NCBI RefSeq assembly: GCF_019024285.1
Contig: NZ_WMKZ01000005.1
Coordinates: 94,773-158,772 of the forward strand
Length of the DNA stretch: 64,000 nucleotides
Reading direction: 5' to 3'
DNA from: Alkalihalobacterium elongatum
Lineage (GTDB): Bacteria; Bacillota; Bacilli; Bacillales; Bacillaceae_F
A program made the position numbers and the translations under genes. Shown one piece after another: positions 27,656 through 36,482 of this stretch (position 1 is the first letter of the stretch; the number at the start of each line of letters is the position of its first letter). The notes beneath the pieces are model-generated. The model did no database searches. It was given only the letters and a program-made list of their open reading frames with translations, and was not told the DNA's origin.

Positions 27656-27686
27656 AAGCAACAGATTATACTTCTGTTGCTTTTTT
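27655..27686. terminator. Bidirectional terminator between rsfA and lutC
   Basis: AAAAGCAACAG (27654-27664) pairs with CTGTTGCTTTT (27674-27684) around a nine-base loop, with a plus-strand T-run. It lies between converging stops of rsfA and lutC. Confidence 0.88.
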
Positions 27687-27693
27687 CTTATAT

Positions 27694-28413
27694 CTACTTA
27701 TCTTCTATTATAATATACGTAGCTTTTATAGGGCCGTGAACACCTACAACTAAATTCATTTCAATATCGGCACTATTACTTGGGCCAGAAATAAAGTTTA
27801 CACATGAAGGCACTTTTCCTGTTTCCTCTTGAAGTTTATGAATATATTTTGTTGCTTGGGTCAATCGCGGAACGATTGTACTTTTCGGAATAAGTGCCAC
27901 ATAAAACTTCGGCAATAAACTTACTGATCTACCTTTGCCATTATCACTAAGTAATACAACGGTACCTGATTCTGCAAGCGTTAGATCTGCAAATGTAATA
28001 CCAATATCTGCTTTTTCAGCTATTTTTATATTTTCATCTCCAGCTTCTGTATCCCATATATGAACATCTATTCCTGTCGTTTTTGATTTCTCATAATAAC
28101 CATCAATTCCGTACTCCGTAAAACGTGGATCTGCCCAGCTTACAATAGATGTTGCTTTATAGCTGCTAACAACCTCAGCTAATACATTCGTTAACGTATC
28201 CGTTGTTGCTGTCGCCACTTGTGTATGGATACGAGTACATTGCTCCTTGAGCACATCAAGTAGTTCATCTTGAGATAAATCTTTAAAGACATCCCACTGG
28301 GGTTGGTACTTCCAATTTGGACGTGTAACGGGATGCGTTTGGCGGCTTCGCCCAAGACTTTTAGCTATCTGATTTAAGAATTTCTCTTGGTTTTGTACTG
28401 TACCGTTCGCCAT
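27694..28413 (-). CDS. lutC: L-lactate utilisation protein LutC (LUD domain)
   Basis: Subunit of the LutABC L-lactate oxidation system, needed for growth on lactate and connected with biofilm in B. subtilis. 239 residues with the LUD domain: ATTDTLTNVLAEVV, GITFADLTLAESGTVVLLSDNGKGRSVSLLP, IPKSTIVPRLTQA and CVNFISGPSNSADIEMNLVVGVHGP. No Fe-S cysteine motif. The ATG overlaps the lutB stop by one base (TAATG), with GGGGGAG ahead. Confidence 0.96.
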   Translation of the reverse strand: MANGTVQNQEKFLNQIAKSLGRSRQTHPVTRPNWKYQPQWDVFKDLSQDELLDVLKEQCTRIHTQVATATTDTLTNVLAEVVSSYKATSIVSWADPRFTEYGIDGYYEKSKTTGIDVHIWDTEAGDENIKIAEKADIGITFADLTLAESGTVVLLSDNGKGRSVSLLPKFYVALIPKSTIVPRLTQATKYIHKLQEETGKVPSCVNFISGPSNSADIEMNLVVGVHGPIKATYIIIEDK

Positions 28414-29840
28414 TAGTTGTTCTCCCCCTTTTCACGTTCCTTAAACCAATTTCGAAAGCTCTCTTTACTTGGTTCTGGGAAGTCACGGATATCTGTCCAT
28501 GGCTTAATTGGACCTGGTCCTTTCGTTACTTTCCCTTCTTTTGCAAAAGGCCCCATCATCGTTGGTGCCATCTTTGAACCCATATTATATAACTTTGGTG
28601 AACTAGCAGCCATTGCGAATCCTTTCATCGCTAACTTTTCACCAAATCCACCCTTTCCTTGTTCTTCAACGATATTACGACGATGTTTTACAAGGAGGTC
28701 ATGTAATGGTATTTTCACTGGACACGCTTCAGTACATGCCGCACATAAACTCGAAGCATAAGGTAGCTCCTTATAATCTTCATAGCCACCAAGTAGTGGA
28801 GATAGTACCGCTCCAATCGGTCCAGGATATATTGAGCCGTAAGAGTGTCCACCAATGTGGCGGTAAATTGGACAAACATTAATACAGGCTGCACATCGAA
28901 TACATTGAAGTGCTGATTGGAATTCAGTTCCTAAAATATTTGAACGTCCGTTGTCGACGATGACAAGATGAAACTCTTCAGGGCCATCGACATCCCCTTC
29001 ATCCTTTGGTCCAGTTAATCCAGTAATGTAGCTCGTTAGCTTTTGTCCGACTGCACTGCGACATAACATACTTACTAAAATATCTAACTCTTCCCAAGTA
29101 GGTACGATACGTTCCATACCCATCACTGTAATTTGGGTTTTCGGAAGTGTTGTTGATAGACGAGCATTTCCTTCATTCGTGACAAGTGAAATACTTCCTG
29201 ATTCTGCAACAGCAAAGTTACAACCTGTGACGCCAATATCTGCTTCTAAAAATTCATTACGCAATTGTTCTCTAGCAAATAAAGCTAGTTCTTCTGGTTT
29301 AGAAGATTGGGTATAACCACGTTTTACAGAGAAAGTATCACGAATTTGCTCCTTGTTTTTATGCAAAGCTGGAGCAACGATGTGAGATGGAGGGTCATGA
29401 TCATCAATTTGGAGGATATACTCTCCTAAGTCTGATTCAATAACTTCACAGCCTGCTTTTTCAAGAGCTTCGTTCATACTAATTTCTTCGGTCACCATCG
29501 ATTTTGACTTAATAACCTTTTTAGCATTTTTCTGTTTTGCAATATTCGTAATATACTCATTTGCTTCTTCTGCTGTTTGTGCAAAAAAGACATGGCCACC
29601 ACGTTTAACTACATTTTCAGTTAACTGTTCTAAATAATAGTCTAGGTTTTCTAACGTATGTTGACGAATCTCTTCAGCAAGATTTCTCCACTCTTCCCAG
29701 TTTCCTAACTCTTCCTGGGCTTCTAACTTTTTGTTTTTCAGACGCTCCTGAGCTGACACCATTGCATTTCTCATAAACTCATTCTTTAGCCCTTTATCAA
29801 CCCGATCAAAGAACTTTTCATCACTTATTTTCATGGTCAT
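28413..29840 (-). CDS. lutB: L-lactate utilisation iron-sulfur protein LutB
   Basis: Fe-S subunit of LutABC. An N-terminal LUD domain (about residues 60-300, with [25 protein letters not shown]) is followed by a ferredoxin-like part with two clusters: [16 protein letters not shown] and [14 protein letters not shown]. 475 residues. GGGTGGTG precedes the ATG. Cytosolic, in a complex with LutA and LutC; 23 bases below lutA. Confidence 0.96.
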   Translation of the reverse strand: MTMKISDEKFFDRVDKGLKNEFMRNAMVSAQERLKNKKLEAQEELGNWEEWRNLAEEIRQHTLENLDYYLEQLTENVVKRGGHVFFAQTAEEANEYITNIAKQKNAKKVIKSKSMVTEEISMNEALEKAGCEVIESDLGEYILQIDDHDPPSHIVAPALHKNKEQIRDTFSVKRGYTQSSKPEELALFAREQLRNEFLEADIGVTGCNFAVAESGSISLVTNEGNARLSTTLPKTQITVMGMERIVPTWEELDILVSMLCRSAVGQKLTSYITGLTGPKDEGDVDGPEEFHLVIVDNGRSNILGTEFQSALQCIRCAACINVCPIYRHIGGHSYGSIYPGPIGAVLSPLLGGYEDYKELPYASSLCAACTEACPVKIPLHDLLVKHRRNIVEEQGKGGFGEKLAMKGFAMAASSPKLYNMGSKMAPTMMGPFAKEGKVTKGPGPIKPWTDIRDFPEPSKESFRNWFKEREKGENN

Positions 29841-29863
29841 TTATTTCACCACCCTACCGTTTA

Positions 29864-30583
29864 TTATTTCTTACTATTTAACACTTGCGCAATATGCATC
29901 ACTTTGATTGGTTTGCCTTGACGTTCAATTCTACCACCGATATTCATTAAACAGCCACAGTCTGCACCAATTAAAACTTCAGCTTCCGTTTCTTCAATAT
30001 GCTCAATCTTTTCATTGACCATTTGTTCAGAGATTGGAACCATTTTTACTGAAAACGTCCCTCCAAACCCACAGCACGTTTCTTTATTTGGTAAACTTGC
30101 AAACTCAAGTCCTTCAACATTTTCTAATAACTTCATTGGAGCATCTTTTACTCCTAATAAACGAGTCATGTGGCAAGAGGTATGGTACGTAGCTTTTGTT
30201 GGTAGCGACGCTCCAACATCTTCAATTTTTAAGACGTCGACAATAAATTGTGTTAACTCAAACGTTTTAGCCACTAAAGCATCAGCTTTAGCCTTCAACG
30301 TTTCCTCATCTTTAAATAAATGAGGATATTCGTGGATCATAGATACACACGACCCTGAAGGTGACACAACATAGTCAGATGCTGCAAAGGTTTCAATCAT
30401 ATGCTTTGCGACATCTTTTGCCTCTTTATGATAGCCACTATTGTAAGCTGGCTGACCACAGCAAGTTTGATTGTCTGGAAAAACAACTTCACAGTTAAGT
30501 CGCTCTAAAATTTCTACTGTATCTTTGCCAACACCTGGATAGAAGACATCAGCAAGGCAAGTAATAAATAATGATACTTTCAT
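29864..30583 (-). CDS. lutA: L-lactate utilisation protein LutA (CCG domain)
   Basis: Subunit of LutABC with two cysteine-rich CCG domains, as in glycolate oxidase GlcF and heterodisulfide reductase: [10 protein letters not shown] (about residues 41-50) and [14 protein letters not shown] (about 170), with [11 protein letters not shown] and HTSCHM. 239 residues. AAGGGG precedes the ATG at slightly long spacing. An operator-like motif at 30607-30621 lies just upstream. First gene of lutABC. Confidence 0.95.
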   Translation of the reverse strand: MKVSLFITCLADVFYPGVGKDTVEILERLNCEVVFPDNQTCCGQPAYNSGYHKEAKDVAKHMIETFAASDYVVSPSGSCVSMIHEYPHLFKDEETLKAKADALVAKTFELTQFIVDVLKIEDVGASLPTKATYHTSCHMTRLLGVKDAPMKLLENVEGLEFASLPNKETCCGFGGTFSVKMVPISEQMVNEKIEHIEETEAEVLIGADCGCLMNIGGRIERQGKPIKVMHIAQVLNSKK

Positions 30584-30606
30584 ACATTCTCATCCCCTTA
30601 TAGGTT

Positions 30607-30621
30607 ATCTGGTCATCAGAT
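30607..30621 (-). promoter_or_regulatory. Putative lactate-regulator operator upstream of lutA
   Basis: ATCTG-GTCAT-CAGAT is a short inverted repeat. The core TGGTCATCAGAT recurs once upstream of lctP at 32649-32660. It lies just below a TTGTAG-17-TATTAT promoter-like pair on the minus strand. LutR, the GntR-type repressor known from B. subtilis, is a candidate binder; no lutR gene lies in this window. Confidence 0.5.
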
Positions 30622-30691
30622 CATTAACTTATAAATAATATATCTATTTTTAGTTTACTACAATTGAAAAAGCGTATTGGGGCCAACTCAT

Positions 30692-30718
30692 AGAAAAAGT
30701 GTCTGAACACTTATGAGT
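30692..30718 (-). terminator. Likely terminator of lctP
   Basis: On the minus strand AAGTGT, four bases and ACACTT are followed by TTTC, within a longer arm ACTCAT/ATGAGT. It lies about 70 bases past the lctP stop and ahead of the lutA promoter region. Confidence 0.6.
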
Positions 30719-30785
30719 CGACCTCTAACGCTCTTTCAACATTTACATTAAATTATAATCAAGATGTTCTTTATATACAATGACT

Positions 30786-32570
30786 TTAAGCGGCGATCTG
30801 ATCGTCCTGATCTTTTTTACTTTGTTTACTTCCCTTTAGAATCGCATATACAATACCTGCAACTACGGCTAATACCATGAATGTTCCAAGATTAAATCCT
30901 ACTCCGTATAGGAAGATAAACCCAAGGCCACCAGCAAAAACTATATAGTATAGCGTTGGGATCATCGTTTTACGAATTAGTGTTCCTTCACGACCTACTA
31001 ATCCTGCAGCAGCTGAAGCAGCTACAACGTTATGCACACAAATCATGTTACCTGCAGCACCACCAATTGCTTGTAAAGCAATAATAGTAGAAGGTGTGAC
31101 GCCGATATTATCCGCCACTCCAAATTGGAATAACGAGAACATCATATTACTAATCGTATTACTACCTGCAACGAAAGCTCCAAGTGCACCAATTAAAGGT
31201 GCAACTGCTGGCCAATTATCACCAATCATAATCGAAACACTTTCTGCTAATAAAATTGGCATACTGGCTAATTCTGCTGCATTAACCCCTGAGTTAATAA
31301 AAACTTGAACCATTGGTACTGCAAATAGTAAAGCTGCTGCAGCACTTACAGTTGTCATAAACGAGTCTTTTACTGCTCGTCCATAAGCTTGACCGTTCAT
31401 TCCGAATAAAAAGATACAGATTAATGATACAACAACCATAATTGTACCTGGCAGGTATAGCGGTGTACTTGCAAATGAAATCGATGTACCAAACACTTCT
31501 GTGAAATTAATTTTCACAACATCGCTAGTTAACCACCCTTTAATTGGAAGTTCGTTTAAGCGAGTTAATACTAATAGAAGTCCAACTAGTACATATGGAA
31601 TCCAAGCTTTATATACTGAAACCTTTTTAGCTGGTGCTTCGTTTGTGATTTTCAACTTACCAACCCATTCAGGATCCCAATTTTCTTTACGGTCAAAGTC
31701 CCACGTTTTCTTCGGCATAAATAAACCACGTTTTGCTGCTGGTACAACGATTGCTAAACCAATTAACCCACCAAAGAGTGACGGGAATTCTGGTCCTAAC
31801 AAATTAGCAATTAATGCATAAGGAACCGTAAACGCAAGTCCTGCAAAGATAGCAAACTTCCAAATCGCTAAGCCTTCTGCAATAGATTTGTTCTTACCAA
31901 AGAACCAAGTTAACATTGCAACCATGAATAATGGAATTAAGGTACCGATAATTGCATGAAAAATAGCTGTCTGTGCACCAATTGAATTTAAGTACGCTTC
32001 GTATGTCATTCCTAATTCTGCAGCAGTAGCTAAAACTTTCTCATCTGCTCCAATTCCGTTATTAACACCAATCAAAATTGGCGTTCCAATCGCTCCGAAT
32101 GTAACTGGTGTTGATTGAATAATTAAGGCAACCATGACCGCAGCCATAGCTGGGAACCCAACTGCTACTAATAGTGGAGCAGCAATAGCTGCTGGTGTTC
32201 CAAACCCAGAAGCTCCTTCAATAAATGAACCAAATAACCAACAAATAATAATTGCTTGAACACGGCGGTCAGGTGATACATTTGTAAAACCTTCACGGAT
32301 CGAGTAGAGTGCTCCACTTTCCTTTAAAGTGTTTAAAAGAAGGATGGCACCAAAAACAATAAATAACACTTCAATAACCGTAACTAAGCCGCGGGAACTA
32401 GCAGCAGCTACTTGGTTAAATGGCACTTTCCAAACTAGTAACGCAACAGCCGCTGTAACAACAAATGCTAACGGCATAGCACGACTTGCAGGCCATCTTA
32501 ATATAACAAGAAAAAGTAATACAGTTAAAATAGGTACTAATGCTAATAATGACAATACCCCTAAACCCAT
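30786..32570 (-). CDS. lctP: L-lactate permease (LctP family)
   Basis: Proton-coupled L-lactate or glycolate uptake carrier with about 14 membrane helices. Family features: GSFIEGASGFGTPAAIAAPLLVAVGFP, GAIGTPILIGV, SNMMFSLFQF, and the C-terminal AGNMICVHNVVAASAAAGLVGREG. ATG at 32570 follows AGGGGGAAG and gives 594 residues; the frame opens further to 32618 without a ribosome site. Directly upstream of lutABC, giving import and oxidation of lactate as one unit. An operator-like motif shared with lutA lies in its promoter region. Confidence 0.95.
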   Translation of the reverse strand: MGLGVLSLLALVPILTVLLFLVILRWPASRAMPLAFVVTAAVALLVWKVPFNQVAAASSRGLVTVIEVLFIVFGAILLLNTLKESGALYSIREGFTNVSPDRRVQAIIICWLFGSFIEGASGFGTPAAIAAPLLVAVGFPAMAAVMVALIIQSTPVTFGAIGTPILIGVNNGIGADEKVLATAAELGMTYEAYLNSIGAQTAIFHAIIGTLIPLFMVAMLTWFFGKNKSIAEGLAIWKFAIFAGLAFTVPYALIANLLGPEFPSLFGGLIGLAIVVPAAKRGLFMPKKTWDFDRKENWDPEWVGKLKITNEAPAKKVSVYKAWIPYVLVGLLLVLTRLNELPIKGWLTSDVVKINFTEVFGTSISFASTPLYLPGTIMVVVSLICIFLFGMNGQAYGRAVKDSFMTTVSAAAALLFAVPMVQVFINSGVNAAELASMPILLAESVSIMIGDNWPAVAPLIGALGAFVAGSNTISNMMFSLFQFGVADNIGVTPSTIIALQAIGGAAGNMICVHNVVAASAAAGLVGREGTLIRKTMIPTLYYIVFAGGLGFIFLYGVGFNLGTFMVLAVVAGIVYAILKGSKQSKKDQDDQIAA

Positions 32571-32636
32571 AGTTCGTCTTCCCCCTAAAATAGATCTTTC
32601 TCTCATACTAAACGTCAATTATCTAATAACCTTATT

Positions 32637-32662
32637 ATCATATCTTATGGTCATCAGATGTC
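32637..32662 (-). promoter_or_regulatory. Putative operator and -10 region upstream of lctP
   Basis: TGGTCATCAGATG at 32649-32661 repeats the motif found upstream of lutA. On the minus strand TATGAT (32642-32637) could serve as the -10, in which case the motif sits in the promoter spacer, a usual place for a repressor. The -35 is weak. Confidence 0.5.
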
Positions 32663-32794
32663 TTTAGTTGTAAGTGCTTTCATTATATGAAAAGTTCATA
32701 AATTATTCAATATATTTTTTAAAATGATTTCAATTGCTCATATGGTAAATTAAGGATATTACTCCTATCCATACATTTAATACCTAATAAGTGC

Positions 32795-32832
32795 AAAAAA
32801 AATCACGATATTCGTGTAAATATCGTGATTTT
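32795..32832 (-). terminator. Terminator of tcdA
   Basis: AATCACGATA (32801-32810) and TATCGTGATT (32821-32830) pair around a ten-base loop and a minus-strand T-run of eight follows. Confidence 0.9.
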
Positions 32833-32853
32833 GTATACAGATAATTCAACGGA

Positions 32854-33621
32854 TTAACGCTCAATAGTAATGTTATTTTGTTCAAGAACTTTTGTAATGA
32901 CATGACCTGCCATAATGAGGCCTGAAACTGACGGTACAAATGCATTTGACGATGGCGGTAGCTTGGCTTTTCGAATAGGCCCTTCCTCTGCCGCTTCTGG
33001 AACAATTTCTTTTCGAATTTCTTCGCGAATTTTGACAGGACGTTCATCAGAGAAGACAACGTTTACACCTTTATGAATTCCTTCTTTACGAAGCTTTGTA
33101 CGAACTACTTTTGCAATTGGGTCATAGCTTGTTTTAGAGATATCAGCAATTCGTAATCGAGTTGGATCCATTTTATTAGCAACACCCATACTGGAAATAA
33201 CACCGATGTTCCTTTGTAAACATTGCTTAATTACATGAATTTTATATGTGATTGTATCGCATGCATCGACGACAAAATCCAAACCATAATTAAAAAATTC
33301 CTCATAAGTTTCTTCTGTATAAAACATTTTTAACGCAATAACTTCGCAATCAGGATTAATGTCTTTAATTCGTTCTTTCATTAACTCTACTTTAGGCTTC
33401 CCAACAGTTGATAATAAAGCATGAATTTGGCGGTTCACATTTGTAATATCAACATCGTCTTTATCGACTAATACTAGACGCCCTACACCTGACCTAGCTA
33501 GTGCTTCAGCGGAAAATGATCCAACTCCACCTATGCCAAGTACCGCAACCGTACTATCTTTTAGAGCTTGCACCCCATCTTTCCCAATTGCTAATTCGTT
33601 TCTTGAAAATTGATACAACAT
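32854..33621 (-). CDS. tcdA: tRNA threonylcarbamoyladenosine dehydratase TcdA (YrvM)
   Basis: E1/ThiF-like enzyme that uses ATP to cyclise t6A37 to ct6A in ANN-decoding tRNAs. Nucleotide loop VAVLGIGGVGSFSAEALARSGVG, VDKDDVDITNVNRQIHA, FVVDACDTITYKIHVI and ISSMGVANKMDPTRL. ATG at 33621 follows AAGGAAGAG and gives 255 residues as in B. subtilis; the open frame to 33723 has no ribosome site. Located next to 6S RNA and aspS as in B. subtilis. Confidence 0.94.
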   Translation of the reverse strand: MLYQFSRNELAIGKDGVQALKDSTVAVLGIGGVGSFSAEALARSGVGRLVLVDKDDVDITNVNRQIHALLSTVGKPKVELMKERIKDINPDCEVIALKMFYTEETYEEFFNYGLDFVVDACDTITYKIHVIKQCLQRNIGVISSMGVANKMDPTRLRIADISKTSYDPIAKVVRTKLRKEGIHKGVNVVFSDERPVKIREEIRKEIVPEAAEEGPIRKAKLPPSSNAFVPSVSGLIMAGHVITKVLEQNNITIER

Positions 33622-33803
33622 CTTTTCTCTTCCTTTCTTTCTATAACAAAGCATATTATTAGCTGTCGGTTGGAACAATTTACTGATTATACCTATAAAA
33701 GTAGTCGGGGTAAAATATACCATAGCTACTAAAAAAAATCTATATGTTCATGTAACCTAATTCCCATCCTTACTATTATGTACAAAAAGAGTAGCAGACA
33801 TAA

Positions 33804-33902
33804 GAAAAAAGCTGACTCTAGGTATCCTTTCCCTCCATAATATCCTTTAGCATAGGCTAAAGCCTAATATCGTATGGATGGAGGTGAACACCAAAGTCAA
33901 CT
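33804..33902 (-). terminator. Long rod-like terminator below 6S RNA
   Basis: On the minus strand AGTTGACT (33902-33895) pairs with AGTCAGCT (33817-33810), and an inner stem CCTCCAT/ATGGAGG encloses a small AGGC/GCCT hairpin. Six T follow at 33809-33804. The whole stem covers about 90 bases, far longer than the other terminators here. Confidence 0.65.
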
Positions 33903-34100
33903 CACTTTTCGTGCAAATAAAATAAGAGACCCAAAGTGCCGTAACTCCCTAGTTTTGAACCTGCTCTCGCAGGTGGGTGTCCAGCTTCCTTCTTTATACG
34001 TCCTCACAAATGAAGGCATGTATTCCAAAAGAAGACTAATACTCCCAATAAAAAAGTGTTGGCTCAAAACTGTCAGTCGCTCACGAACACGCTAGGACTC
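33894..34100 (-). ncRNA. bsrA: 6S RNA (6S-1 type, BsrA)
   Basis: Regulatory RNA that mimics an open promoter and binds sigma-A RNA polymerase. Position between tcdA and aspS on the aspS strand is that of bsrA in B. subtilis. On the minus strand the RNA begins AGTCCTAGCGTGTTCGTGAGC, then TTGAGCC and TTATTGGGAGT, similar to the 5' half of known 6S-1. GTTCGTG near the start can pair with CACGAA near the end (33917), and AGTC with GACT, as a closing stem. A consensus promoter lies directly upstream. The 3' end is approximate. Confidence 0.75.
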
Positions 34101-34117
34101 TTACTTTTCTTAAGGAA

Positions 34118-34146
34118 ATCATAGCATAAAAAGATACTGGGTTCAA
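34118..34146 (-). promoter_or_regulatory. Sigma-A promoter of 6S RNA
   Basis: Minus strand TTGAAC (34146-34141), 17 bases, TATGAT (34123-34118). Start would be near 34111, about 11 bases ahead of the likely mature 5' end, consistent with 5' processing known for 6S-1 RNA. Confidence 0.8.
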
Positions 34147-34232
34147 GTAAAAAAATAAACTTTTCTGAATTTTCTATTAAGTGTATTTTTGCGAAATAAA
34201 AGAAGCTATGCTAAAGTGTCTATAGGAATTAT

Positions 34233-34556
34233 GAAAGGTGGAAGGTGCCCGTTTAGCGACGCATGGACTGGAGCCCTCCGCATGAGATAAAGGATACACG
34301 GTGAGGACCGAGCCGATGTTGACTTATCGTAAGGAGGAGAGCGAAGTCCACTAGACGCTATGCACCTGGAACTAGACATTGAAAGGTGGAAGGTGCCCGC
34401 CTTTCGGCGACAAGCGCTGGAGGTCCAGCAATTAGTGGCCCGACCTTGGACACGTTTGATGGAATGAAGCGACCTCGAGCCGATGGCACCTGGAACTAGA
34501 CATGAAAGGTGGAAGTACCCTTTTAGCGTCCGCATGAGATAAAGGATACACGCTCT
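34233..34556. repeat. Dispersed structured repeat, three copies in a row
   Basis: Copies start at 34233, 34381 and 34504 (the last truncated), each with GAAAGGTGGAAGGTGCCC, and the full ones end GCACCTGGAACTAGACAT. AGGTGCC and GGCACCT at the ends pair. The middle copy shares long stretches with 56728-56852 (GCGACAAGCGCTGGAGG, GAAGCGACCTCGAGCCG). A degenerate remnant with GATGGTGCCC and CTAGACAC lies at 34748-34812. Confidence 0.85.
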
Positions 34557-34858
34557 ATTTTGTATTAGATCACTCAGAAGCCCTTATTTCAACGAAATAA
34601 GGCAACTTTAAGGGATTAGGGAACTGTGAGGACCCTATTTGCTTAAAATCACTAAAAATGACTACAAATACTATGAAATAAGAGCCCTTGGAATCCACTA
34701 ATTTTATTTATACAAGCAAAAGTTTTTCAACTTTTAAATTAGTTCCTGATGGTGCCCTTTGAACGTAAGGAGGGAACGAGGTCAACTAGACACTCAAGCT
34801 GGAGCTATACATTATTTACAAATCAAAGTTTTTATCTTTTTAATAAAGGATGTTTTCC
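34557..34858. other. Intergenic region with an imperfect inverted repeat
   Basis: GAAGCCCTTATTTCA near 34580 and TGAAATAAGAGCCCTTGG near 34670-34690 are imperfectly complementary; CCTTATTT/AAATAAGG near 34590 also forms a small hairpin. A degenerate remnant of the neighbouring repeat follows at 34748-34812. No gene until the ribosome site at 34845. Confidence 0.55.
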
Positions 34859-35146
34859 ATGAAGCCCATTACAACTCAAGTTTGCATTGAAGTGGAACAA
34901 AAAATCGAATACACCAAGAAGTACACAGTCGAAAGAAACTTCGACATGGAGCTCTTTAATGATAAAATTCGTTCACGAGACAAAGAGTTTCTATTAGAAC
35001 ATGTATTTGATATTTCTTATCGTCAAGCAACAGAAAAGATTGGCTTTTTGTATTTGCATACGAATCAAGGTGTTTTACCTCATCTTGTGAAAACCAACCC
35101 AACTCCTTTTATTGATACATTTAGAAAGGTAAAGCAATTTTATTAA
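34859..35146 (+). CDS. Unknown 95-residue protein, overlapping the end of hom
   Basis: I do not recognise this protein. It is soluble and charged with no signal peptide, membrane helix or cysteine motif (one Cys near the N-terminus); it reads MKPITTQVCIEVEQ, then KKYTVERNFDMELF, ISYRQATEKIGFLYLHTN and FIDTFRKVKQFY. The ATG at 34859 follows AAAGGA at eight bases; an in-frame ATG at 34850 overlaps that site. Codon use looks like its neighbours. It is one of few plus-strand genes and its last 26 bases overlap the 3' end of hom on the other strand. Its only visible terminator lies inside hom. Confidence 0.7.
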   Translation: MKPITTQVCIEVEQKIEYTKKYTVERNFDMELFNDKIRSRDKEFLLEHVFDISYRQATEKIGFLYLHTNQGVLPHLVKTNPTPFIDTFRKVKQFY

Positions 35147-36353
35147 CAGCTACCTTACCTAATAACGGGTAGCTTTTCTGCTGCCATAAAGGAGGTAAGT
35201 CATTCAACGACTTGCCTTTCTTTAATTTAAGAATCACCGCTTGCATTTCGTTAAAACCAGTTTCGAATTCTATCTCACTTGAGATACTGAGTAAATCCGC
35301 ATGGAATTGTTCCTTTTCTAGTTGGGAAACAAAGACAATTATACTCATTTCATCGTTGGCTCTATCGTTATGTTGTTTACTTAATGGACGATTAAACCCT
35401 TGAAATTGCTCATGCAAAACAAAATCTTCTACCATACTGTTTGCTGTTGCATCCTTTCCAGCACCTGGACCGCTCATCGTAATACGATCGATGGTTGCAC
35501 CGTCAATACAGACACCATTCGTTACTCCGTTAATATTATATAACGGATGATCTTTTGTGACGAATGCAGGTGATACAAAGCCATGGATAACCCCATTTTC
35601 GATGGAGGTTCTGGCAATCAATTTTATTGCTAATTCATTTCTTTCCGCAAAATCAATCGCCTCCTCCTCAATGATATTCATCCCCTTACAGGAAAAGTTA
35701 TTTTCATTTGGCCATGAGTTAAACGCAAGCCGACTTAAAATTTGGAGTTTATATAATGCATCATATCCTTCAATATCATCTGTAGGATCCGCCTCGGCAT
35801 AACCTAATTGTTTTGCTTCTACTAACACATCAGCAAAACTCCGATTTTTCTCTTTCATTTCCGTTAAAATATAATTGGTTGTCCCATTTAATATTCCCGT
35901 CACAGAATGAATCGGTGTTGTCGAAAATAATGTTTTGAAGCTATTCACAATCGGTATTCCACCGCCAACAGCTGCTTCGAACCCTAAATAAACTCCGTTT
36001 TGGCGAGCAAGCTCTTCAAGCTCTTTACCGTGCTTAGCAATTAATTCTTTGTTTGCTGTAATAATCGCTGTACCTGATTGAATGAGTTTCACAATATAAC
36101 CTTTAGCAGGTTCAACCCCGCCTATTGCTTCAAAGACAATATCGTACTGTTGATTAAAAAACTCATTAGGGTCACATGTTGTAAGTGTTTTTACTTGAGT
36201 ATAACCACGATCTTTTGTATCGTCCTTCACGAGAATTTTTGTTACCTGAACTTCAGTTTGAAAAATCTCCTTTAATTCCTCGCTTGAATTCAATAACCGC
36301 TCATAAATACCAGAACCAACTGTTCCGAACCCGATAACCCCAACATTTAACAT
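35121..36353 (-). CDS. hom: Homoserine dehydrogenase
   Basis: Reduces aspartate semialdehyde to homoserine, the branch point to methionine and threonine. NAD(P)-binding VGVIGFGTVGSGIYERL at the N-terminus, ITANKELIAKHGKEL, AAVGGGIPIV, ILNGTTNYILTEM, LGYAEADPTDDIEGYDA and GPGAGKDATANSMVEDF. ATG at 36353 follows AAGGAGGAG; 410 residues. The last 75 residues stand where some homologues have an ACT domain but are not clearly one. A SAM-I riboswitch precedes it and no thrC or thrB follows, so this copy is likely devoted to methionine supply. Confidence 0.93.
   Translation of the reverse strand: MLNVGVIGFGTVGSGIYERLLNSSEELKEIFQTEVQVTKILVKDDTKDRGYTQVKTLTTCDPNEFFNQQYDIVFEAIGGVEPAKGYIVKLIQSGTAIITANKELIAKHGKELEELARQNGVYLGFEAAVGGGIPIVNSFKTLFSTTPIHSVTGILNGTTNYILTEMKEKNRSFADVLVEAKQLGYAEADPTDDIEGYDALYKLQILSRLAFNSWPNENNFSCKGMNIIEEEAIDFAERNELAIKLIARTSIENGVIHGFVSPAFVTKDHPLYNINGVTNGVCIDGATIDRITMSGPGAGKDATANSMVEDFVLHEQFQGFNRPLSKQHNDRANDEMSIIVFVSQLEKEQFHADLLSISSEIEFETGFNEMQAVILKLKKGKSLNDLPPLWQQKSYPLLGKVAVNKIALPF
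35150..35183 (+). terminator. Plus-strand terminator inside the 3' end of hom
   Basis: AGCTACC and GGGTAGCT pair around a short AT-rich loop, followed by TTTTC on the plus strand, three bases past the stop of the unknown gene. The same DNA encodes the last residues of homoserine dehydrogenase on the minus strand. Confidence 0.7.
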
Positions 36354-36482
36354 CCTAAGCTCCTCCTTGTATATAACACTCACTTGCCCCCCGTTAACTC
36401 CTCCGCACTACCGTTCTTTTATACTGAGTACTAGCTCTATTCTATTCTTTAAACATCTACACGAAGTAGTTGTGCATTAAAT

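Noticed and set aside
32784..33059. Second minus-strand frame at the end of tcdA
   Set aside because: Overlaps tcdA and its terminator; shadow.
34206..34535. Open minus-strand frame of about 109 codons next to 6S RNA
   Set aside because: It lies in the dispersed repeat array and has no ribosome site; repeat composition explains it.
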